A stretch of 64,000 nucleotides of DNA, taken from Rhodocyclales bacterium. Lineage in GTDB: Bacteria; Pseudomonadota; Gammaproteobacteria; Burkholderiales; Rhodocyclaceae. Shown in pieces: positions 58,499 through 64,000 of the stretch. The translations under genes were made by a program, and so were the position numbers. How positions within the stretch are numbered: position 1 is the first letter of the stretch; the number at the start of each line of letters is the position of its first letter. The DNA lies in the NCBI GenBank assembly GCA_016235165.1, contig JACRLX010000021.1:1-64000 (forward strand). Reading direction: 5' to 3'. The notes under the pieces are model-generated. The model saw only the letters and a list, made by a program, of their open reading frames with translations, ran no database searches and had not been told where the DNA came from.

Positions 58499-59967
58499 GC
58501 CGGTTCGGTCAGCGGCAGGGTGAAACAGAACACCGCGCCACCGCCGGGCGGGGGCTCATGCCAGATGCGCCCGCCGTGCAGCTCGACCAGTTCGCGGGTG
58601 ATCGCCAGGCCGACCCCGGTGCCGGTACTCATGGCATCGCGTTGCGGCTCGAACAGCGTCGCCAAGCGCTCGGCGGCGACGCCGGGGCCGTCGTCCTCCA
58701 CCCGCAGCAGCGCCTCGGCGCCGACCCGTGCGGTGCGCACCCGGATGCGCGGGCTTCCGGTGCATCCGGTGCCACAGCCGATGGCGACGCAGGCGTTGCG
58801 CAGGAAGTTATGCACCGCCTTTTCGATCGCCATCGGATGCATCGCGGCCGGCAGCGAGCCGTCGGCGAAGCCGGTGGCAACGCAGGTAGAGAGCGGCTGG
58901 CGGGCTTCGCGAAAGCGCTCGATCGCGGCCAGCGCCACGGCGTTGAGGTCGGCCACCACCATGTCCGGCAGCAGGTCGGGCTGTGCCGACGAGACGGCGA
59001 ACAATCGGACTGCGGCGCCTGCACGCTCCAGTTCGGCGCCGCCACGCTCCAGGGTGGCGTCGATCGTGGTTTGGCAATAACCGTCGGCCAGCATGCGTCG
59101 CGCCGCCGCGACGAACACCGTCGCGGCGTGCAAGGGCTGGTTCAAGTCGTGCGCCAGCGCGGCGGCGACGAACTGCGCCACCCGTTGCCGCGCCAGCGTC
59201 TCCATTTCCTCGCCGAGCCGGGCGCGCGTTGCCGCCACCGCCAATTCTGTGGTGACGTCGCGAATCACGGCAAAGCAGCCGTTGCGGCCGCCATCGGCGG
59301 GCACCAGGGTGACCCGGCCGCGGTACTGCGCCCCATCGGCAAAGCGGATCACATTGTCGAAACTCGTCGTCTCGCCGGCGAAACTACGCTCGAAATTTGC
59401 CGCTACCCGCTCGAAGGCCTCCGCCCCGATCACCTCGGGAACGCGGCGGCCGACGATCCATGCCGCCGGGCGGCCATAGCACTCAGTGTAGTGGCGATTG
59501 ACGAAACGGTAGCGCAAATCGCGGCCGATCGCGGCGATCATCAGTGGCACGGCGTCTAGGATGGCATGCTCGGTGGCGCGGCGCTCGGCCTCGGCGCGCT
59601 CGGCCAGCACGCGACGGGTGATGTCGATGACCACGCCGATGTAGCGCTCCGGCCGTCCCGCCACATCGAGCAGCGGCCGGCCGCGACACATCAGCCAGCG
59701 CTCGGCATCGGGCAGGGCAACGCGCCACTCGGCCTCGAACTCTGTCGCCGCAGCCACCGCTGCGTCGATTTTCGCCACCAGGGCGGGCCGCTGCGCCGGA
59801 TCGACGGTAGCGAGGAAAGCCTCGGCGGTTGGCTCGACCGAGCCCGGCGCCAGGCCGTAGAGCGCCCAGATCTCCTTCGACCACCAGTTGCGCCCGCTTG
59901 CCAGCTCAACCTCGTACATGCCGGCGTCGGCGGCTTCCAGTGCCAGGTGCAAGCGCTCGGCGTCCAT
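58495..59967 (-). CDS. PAS-domain sensor histidine kinase (FixL-like)
   Basis: I choose ATG 59967 (MDAERLHLALEAADAG), with GGCAGG upstream, over 60000. The 490-residue product has no membrane helix. Two PAS domains (about 5-130 and 135-255) are followed by a HisKA with phospho-accepting His in ALAHDLNQPLHA and a HATPase with DDGPGV and GTGVGLAI. It is probably a cytoplasmic sensor. No haem-binding residue is evident, so a FixL-like oxygen role is not claimed. Confidence 0.9.
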   Translation of the reverse strand: MDAERLHLALEAADAGMYEVELASGRNWWSKEIWALYGLAPGSVEPTAEAFLATVDPAQRPALVAKIDAAVAAATEFEAEWRVALPDAERWLMCRGRPLLDVAGRPERYIGVVIDITRRVLAERAEAERRATEHAILDAVPLMIAAIGRDLRYRFVNRHYTECYGRPAAWIVGRRVPEVIGAEAFERVAANFERSFAGETTSFDNVIRFADGAQYRGRVTLVPADGGRNGCFAVIRDVTTELAVAATRARLGEEMETLARQRVAQFVAAALAHDLNQPLHAATVFVAAARRMLADGYCQTTIDATLERGGAELERAGAAVRLFAVSSAQPDLLPDMVVADLNAVALAAIERFREARQPLSTCVATGFADGSLPAAMHPMAIEKAVHNFLRNACVAIGCGTGCTGSPRIRVRTARVGAEALLRVEDDGPGVAAERLATLFEPQRDAMSTGTGVGLAITRELVELHGGRIWHEPPPGGGAVFCFTLPLTEPA

Positions 59968-60129
59968 CCTGCCGCCCTTTGGTGGCAGTGCGTTCACCAA
60001 CGCGCCAACGGCGACAATGCCGGCGCCGTCGATCCGGCGCCGACTCTGGTGTTGCGCACCGTCCGAACCGTTTCCGCCATGGCTTTCCCTCCGAACGCGC
60101 GATTAAACCAGCGCCGGGGACCGGGTGGA

Positions 60130-60147
60130 ATACGGGCCAGCCCGTAT
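60130..60147. other. 18-bp palindrome downstream of apbC
   Basis: ATACGGGC-CA-GCCCGTAT is a perfect palindrome in the 168-bp gap between apbC and the FixL-like kinase gene. It has no T-run, so it is either a weak transcript end or a protein-binding site upstream of the kinase operon. Confidence 0.5.
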
Positions 60148-60168
60148 GCCGTGCCCGACGGCGCGATA

Positions 60169-61260
60169 TCAGGTATTCATCACCTTGATGCTGGGGAACT
60201 TGCTGCTGTGGTCCTTGGCCTTCTCGGCGATCTTCACCGCCACGCGGCGCGCGATGGTCTTGTAGATCACGGTCGCCGGGCCTTCCGGCTCGGCTTCGAC
60301 GGTCGGCTTGCCGCCGTCCATCTGCTGGCGGATCGACATTGCCAGCGGCAGCGCGCCGAGCATCTCGACTTCATAATCCTTGGCCATGCGATCGCCGCCG
60401 CCGGAACCGAAGATGTGCTCGGCATGACCGCATTTGGAGCAGATGTGGATGCTCATGTTCTCGACAATGCCAAGGATGGGAATGCCGACCTTCTCGAACA
60501 TCTTGAGCCCCTTCCTCGCGTCGAGCAGGGCGATGTCCTGCGGCGTGGTGACGATCACCGCGCCGGTCACCGGCACCTGCTGGGCGAGAGTGAGCTGGAT
60601 GTCGCCGGTGCCGGGCGGCATGTCGATCACCAGGTAATCGACATCGCGCCAGCGCGTCTCGGTCAGCAACTGGGTCAGCGCCTGGGTCACCATCGGGCCG
60701 CGCCAGACCATGGGCTGCTCCGGGTCGATCAGGAAGCCGATCGACATCGCCTGGATGCCGTGGGCATCCATGGGTTCCAGGCTCTTGCCGTCGGCGGATT
60801 CGGGCCGCCCGGTAGGGATGCCGAGCATGGTCGGCAGCGAAGGGCCGTAGATGTCGGCGTCGAGCAGGCCGACGGTTGCGCCCTCGGCGGCCAGCGCCAG
60901 CGCCAGATTGACGGCGGTGGTCGACTTGCCGACGCCGCCCTTGCCGCTGGCCACGGCAATGATGTTCTTGACGCCCGGGATCAGCTTGACGCCCTTTTGC
61001 ACGGCGTGGGTGACCACTTTGGAAAACACGTTGGCGCTGACGTTGCCGATGCCCGGCAGCGCCTTCAGGGCGCCGATCACGGCGCCACGCAGGCCATCGA
61101 TCTGGCTTTTCGCCGGGTAGCCGAGTTCGACGTCCAGCGCGACGTCCTTGCCGTTGATCTTGATGTTCTTGACGCTGCGGCTGGCAACCAGATCCTTGCC
61201 GGTGTTGGGGTCGATGACGGCCTGTAGCGCGGCCTGGATGCTTTGTTCGTTGATGGACAT
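60169..61260 (-). CDS. apbC: ApbC/Mrp iron-sulfur carrier ATPase
   Basis: This 363-residue cytoplasmic P-loop ATPase binds and transfers [4Fe-4S] clusters. An N-terminal DUF59/MIP18-like domain (about 1-85) precedes deviant Walker A GKGGVGKST, DMPPGTGD and the cluster-binding CSKCG. An IscR-like box lies about 75 bases upstream, consistent with iron-sulfur control. Confidence 0.95.
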   Translation of the reverse strand: MSINEQSIQAALQAVIDPNTGKDLVASRSVKNIKINGKDVALDVELGYPAKSQIDGLRGAVIGALKALPGIGNVSANVFSKVVTHAVQKGVKLIPGVKNIIAVASGKGGVGKSTTAVNLALALAAEGATVGLLDADIYGPSLPTMLGIPTGRPESADGKSLEPMDAHGIQAMSIGFLIDPEQPMVWRGPMVTQALTQLLTETRWRDVDYLVIDMPPGTGDIQLTLAQQVPVTGAVIVTTPQDIALLDARKGLKMFEKVGIPILGIVENMSIHICSKCGHAEHIFGSGGGDRMAKDYEVEMLGALPLAMSIRQQMDGGKPTVEAEPEGPATVIYKTIARRVAVKIAEKAKDHSSKFPSIKVMNT

Positions 61261-61335
61261 GGAAGACCTTTTTGGGAAACGAATGAAGGGTCGCGAAAAC
61301 CGGACGCGGATTATCGCCCGGAACCCGCGACGTTT

Positions 61336-61359
61336 ATACCTGACTTATTTTGTCGGGAT
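61336..61359 (-). promoter_or_regulatory. IscR-like (type 1) operator at apbC
   Basis: Plus strand ATACCTGACTTATTTTGTC then GGGAT closely fits the E. coli type-1 IscR pattern (ATASYYGACTRWWWYAGTCRRSTAT). On the minus strand it overlaps both a TATAAT (61358-61363) and a TATAAA (61333-61338), so occupancy would block initiation of apbC. Confidence 0.6.
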
Positions 61360-61406
61360 TATAGCGTGACATCGACCAAGCCAGATGGATGTCGGTGAAT
61401 CCGATT

Positions 61407-62714
61407 TCAAGTGCCGCCGACTTCGGCCAGCGGCAAATCGATCCAGAAGCTGCTGCCCAGGCCTTCGATGGAGTCGAAGTCGATACGCCCGCGCATGCGC
61501 TCGATCAGGCGCTTCGACATCAGCAAACCGAGGCCGGCGCCATGCACGCTGCCCTGTTGCAAACCAAGGCGCGAGAAGGGCTCGAACAACTCGCGCTGGC
61601 GCGCCTTGGACATTCCGACCCCGGTGTCGGCAACCACAAGGCGCAGATAGGATTCCGCCAGCAGTTGGCAGGAAACCGTAACCGATCCACCGGCACGGTT
61701 GAACTTGACCGCATTGGTCAGCAGGTTCAGCACCACCTGGCGCACCAGCACCCGGTCCGCCCAGACCTGGCGCGCGCCGAACTCGCCGCAATCATCGCTC
61801 AGCGCGAGGCGGCGTTTCTCCAACTCGGGCCGGACGATGGACAGACATGGTGCAACGATCTCGGCCACCGCCACCGGCTCGATGCGTATCGAGGTTTCGT
61901 CGGCCTCGACGCGCCCCATTTCCAGCAACTGGTTGAGCAGATCGCCAAGATACTGGCCGGCGATCACGATGCCTTGCAGGCTCTGCTGCTCGCGCGCATC
62001 GCCGGGCAGAGCCGCGCGCAAGCTTTCGGCCTGGCCCAGGATAGCCTCCAACGGGGCGCGGAACTCCTGGCTCATGGAGCGCAGGAATGCGGCCTTGGCC
62101 CGACTGGATTGTTCGGCGGCCAGCCGGGCATCATGCAATCGCGCCTTGACCAGCGCACGATCGCGGGCGAGGAAGTAGCCGGCCAGCACCACGATGCCGG
62201 CCGAACCCAGCATCGCCGTCAGCATCAGGCCCGGCAGGTCGGCGGCAACCACGATGCTGGCCGGCAGCCAGCCCAGTACCGTGGCCAGGTAGAGAAACAG
62301 CAGGGCCGCCGCCAGTACCAGGCCCATTGCAACCAGGATGGGAACGTTGCCGAAAGTGCCGAGCAGGGCAATATTGGCCAGGAAGGCGGGCAAGGCAATC
62401 GACAGGATGCCGCCGCTGAGCCAGGCCCAGGCGGTAACCACGACAATGCCGCCAAGGTTGGTGGCGACCAGTCCCAAGGTGATGCTGGAGGTGAGGCGGA
62501 TCAACAGCGCGCCGGCTACCGGCGTCAGGATGCAGCCGGCGAACATCAGGTACTCCACCCAGGCAAGGCGGCCGCGCAACAGCGCCACACCCAGCAGCAT
62601 CACCGTTACCACCAGCGAAATCGTCAGCAGCGCCTTGGTGATGCCGCGGTGGCGCGTACGCATGCGGGAATCGTCGAGCGACTCCGGCGGCACAAACCAA
62701 TCCAGACAATCCAT
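61407..62714 (-). CDS. membrane histidine kinase lacking the H-box histidine
   Basis: I choose ATG 62714; the frame also opens with TTG 62735, inside the adjacent repeat end. The 435-residue product has five or six membrane helices (about residues 28-185), then a HisKA region where the usual SHEFRTP reads SQEFRAP. The phospho-acceptor position is Gln (codon CAG, 62067-62069). The ATPase domain looks intact: NLLTNAVKFN, DTGVGMS and GAGLGL. It may act as a phosphatase or allosteric partner. No response regulator lies next to it. Confidence 0.88.
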   Translation of the reverse strand: MDCLDWFVPPESLDDSRMRTRHRGITKALLTISLVVTVMLLGVALLRGRLAWVEYLMFAGCILTPVAGALLIRLTSSITLGLVATNLGGIVVVTAWAWLSGGILSIALPAFLANIALLGTFGNVPILVAMGLVLAAALLFLYLATVLGWLPASIVVAADLPGLMLTAMLGSAGIVVLAGYFLARDRALVKARLHDARLAAEQSSRAKAAFLRSMSQEFRAPLEAILGQAESLRAALPGDAREQQSLQGIVIAGQYLGDLLNQLLEMGRVEADETSIRIEPVAVAEIVAPCLSIVRPELEKRRLALSDDCGEFGARQVWADRVLVRQVVLNLLTNAVKFNRAGGSVTVSCQLLAESYLRLVVADTGVGMSKARQRELFEPFSRLGLQQGSVHGAGLGLLMSKRLIERMRGRIDFDSIEGLGSSFWIDLPLAEVGGT

Positions 62715-62718
62715 TGGT

Positions 62719-62989
62719 CTAGGGTCTGATGACAATCATGCGACGGTGGCGCCGGGACCAAATCGGGATGCGATGCAAGACGCGGCGACGCCGCGATATT
62801 CATATCTCGCCAGGAGCCGCAACGCCGCAGCGCGCCCGATTTGACCCGGCCCTGCGGGTTGAGGCCGGACGCGGCGTCTGCGGCGTTGTCGGACTTGGCA
62901 AGGGATTACCCTTGCCGGCGTCCTCCGCCTTGCATCCATCCGCATCTGGCCTCAACGCCATCCGCCGAATGATTGTCATCAGACCCTAG
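62719..62989. mobile_element. MITE-like element with 21-bp perfect inverted ends
   Basis: This 271-bp element has its left end at 62719-62739 (begins CTAGGGTCTG) perfectly inverted at 62969-62989 (ends CAGACCCTAG). No transposase is inside. Internal stems include GCAAGGG/CCCTTGC and the long arms also seen at 186-284. The CTAG termini may include a duplicated target. A second, partial copy is at 140-317. It lies directly upstream of the degenerate kinase gene. Confidence 0.8.
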
Positions 62990-63009
62990 GGTACCGCGCC
63001 CTTGCCTTC

Positions 63010-63056
63010 AGCGCCAGCACCCGCCGAGGAAAAGTCGGCGCTGGCGGTACGGCGAT
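63010..63056 (+). repeat. 16-mer repeat copy with hairpin downstream of ffh
   Basis: Exact 16-mer at 63031-63046 followed by GTACGGCGATTTT. With GCGCCAGC and GCCGA upstream it folds into a two-part stem around GGAAAAG. It is 12 bases past the ffh stop and could act as its transcript end on the minus strand. Confidence 0.7.
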
Positions 63057-63067
63057 TTTCGCCGCGC

Positions 63068-64000
63068 TCAGCGCATGCCGGGAATCATGCCTTTCATGCC
63101 ACGCATCATCTTGGCCATGCCACCCTTGGAAAACTGCTTCATCATCTTCTGCGTCTGTTCGAACTGGTTGAGCAGGCGATTGACTTCCTGCACCTGCACG
63201 CCGGCGCCGGTGGCGATGCGCCGCTTGCGGCTGGCCTTGATCAGTTCGGGTTTGGACCGTTCGGCCGGCGTCATGGAATTGATGATGCCCTCGATGCGGC
63301 GCACCGCCTTGTCCTCGACGGCGCCGCCGGCCTGCTGCGCCAACGCGCCGAACTGCGCCGGCAGCTTGTCGAGCATGGCGCCGAGGCCGCCCATTTTCTT
63401 CATCTGGCCGATCTGGTCCTTGAAATCGTTGAGGTCGAAGCCCTTGCCGGACTTCATTTTCTTGACGAATTCCTGCGCTTTTTCCTGATCGACGCCGCGC
63501 TGCGCCTCTTCGACCAGGCCGAGGATGTCGCCCATGCCGAGGATGCGGCTGGCCATGCGCTCGGGGTGGAATTCCTCCAGCCCGGTGAGTTTCTCGCCGA
63601 CGCCGGCAAACTTGATCGGCTTGCCGGTCACATGGCGCACCGACAGCGCCGCGCCGCCACGCGAATCGCCGTCGAGCTTGGTCAGGATGACGCCGGAAAG
63701 CGGCAGCGCCTCGTTAAAGGCCTTCGCCGTATTCACCGCATCCTGGCCCAGCATGGCGTCGACCACGAACAGGGTCTCGATCGGCTTCAGCTGGGCATGC
63801 AGGTCCTTGATCTCGGCCATCATGGCCTCGTCGATGGCGAGGCGACCGGCGGTATCGACGAAGATCACGTCGTAGTAATGGCGCTTGGCGTGGTCGAGCG
63901 CGGCGGCGGCAATGTCGGCCGGCTTCTGCCCGCCCGTGGAGGGGTAAAAATCAATCCCTGCCTGGGCCGAAACCGCCTTCAACTGCTCGATGGCGGCAGG
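63068..64000 (-). CDS. ffh: signal recognition particle protein (3' part)
   Basis: This partial gene is cut by the right edge of the window. The visible 311 residues include the NG-domain motifs DTAGRL, VDAMLGQD and TKLDGDSRGG, then the Met-rich M domain (KMMKQFSKGGMAKMMRGMKGMIPGMR in parts) that binds signal peptides and 4.5S RNA. It acts in co-translational targeting to the membrane. No change in the visible part. Confidence 0.97.
   Translation of the reverse strand, partial: PAAIEQLKAVSAQAGIDFYPSTGGQKPADIAAAALDHAKRHYYDVIFVDTAGRLAIDEAMMAEIKDLHAQLKPIETLFVVDAMLGQDAVNTAKAFNEALPLSGVILTKLDGDSRGGAALSVRHVTGKPIKFAGVGEKLTGLEEFHPERMASRILGMGDILGLVEEAQRGVDQEKAQEFVKKMKSGKGFDLNDFKDQIGQMKKMGGLGAMLDKLPAQFGALAQQAGGAVEDKAVRRIEGIINSMTPAERSKPELIKASRKRRIATGAGVQVQEVNRLLNQFEQTQKMMKQFSKGGMAKMMRGMKGMIPGMR

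Noticed and set aside
62729-62989. Open frames on both strands of the right repeat
   Set aside because: They fall within an element with perfect inverted ends and no recognisable transposase or domain. Long open frames are expected by chance in such G+C-rich DNA.

Overview
The window is GC-rich (visibly well above 60% G+C), densely packed bacterial DNA. Gene content and protein style (UbiA, RidA, MetY, PrkA/YeaH/SpoVR, ApbC, p-cresol methylhydroxylase, branched-chain amino-acid-type ABC transporter, GH57-rich glycogen cluster) fit a betaproteobacterium, probably in or near the Rhodocyclales. That placement is an inference from gene content; no rRNA or tRNA gene is visible to confirm it.

Layout. 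1-1201: a repeat-derived spacer and ubiA (-). 1282-4937: a fused arginase/ornithine aminotransferase and an ALDH7-type dehydrogenase, together predicted to take arginine to glutamate. 5034-9801: the prkA-yeaH-spoVR stress trio. 9824-13975 (-): metY, a SPOR protein, ridA and recG. 14063-15411: a YdcF-like membrane protein and mog. 15402-16889 (-): an orphan with a PilZ-like C-terminus. 17030-18891: thyA and glk. 18968-19291: a Lys/Ala-rich DUF2934 protein. 19292-36537: a glycogen cluster, glgB (-) diverging from glgC, two GH57 enzymes, glgP, pgi, two tandem TPR-glycosyltransferase-like proteins, glgA and folA. 36534-40150 (-): an AHSA1 protein, an Orn/Lys/Arg decarboxylase and dcd. 40199-43390: bioD diverging from bioA-bioF. 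43392-48026 (-): a livKHMGF-type ABC transporter. 48129-52073 (-): pchC-pchX-pchF and an aldehyde dehydrogenase for 4-alkylphenol (p-cresol) oxidation, with their sigma-54 activator at 52372-54081. 54524-60000 (-): a hybrid sensor kinase and a FixL/FixJ-like pair. 60169-61260 (-): apbC behind an IscR-like box. 61407-62714 (-): a degenerate histidine kinase. 62719-62989: a MITE-like element. 63068-64000 (-): the 3' part of ffh.

Three layers stand out. First, metabolic: the arginase-aminotransferase fusion; a glycogen operon with two GH57 enzymes and two TPR-glycosyltransferases; and a complete pchCXF unit whose 5' region shows a UAS, an IHF site and a -24/-12 promoter in the expected order. 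Second, repeats: a 16-mer (AAAGTCGGCGCTGGCG) occurs five times exactly, twice inside genes (recG, bioF) in the same reading frame. GC-rich hairpin repeats fill the glycogen-operon spacers and appear to be translated as N-terminal extensions of Glk and LivG. A MITE-like element with 21-bp perfect inverted ends lies near the right edge and a partial relative lies at the left edge. Third, signalling: one histidine kinase has Gln where the phospho-accepting His should be.

All database-dependent statements are recognition from memory. No search or computation was run.
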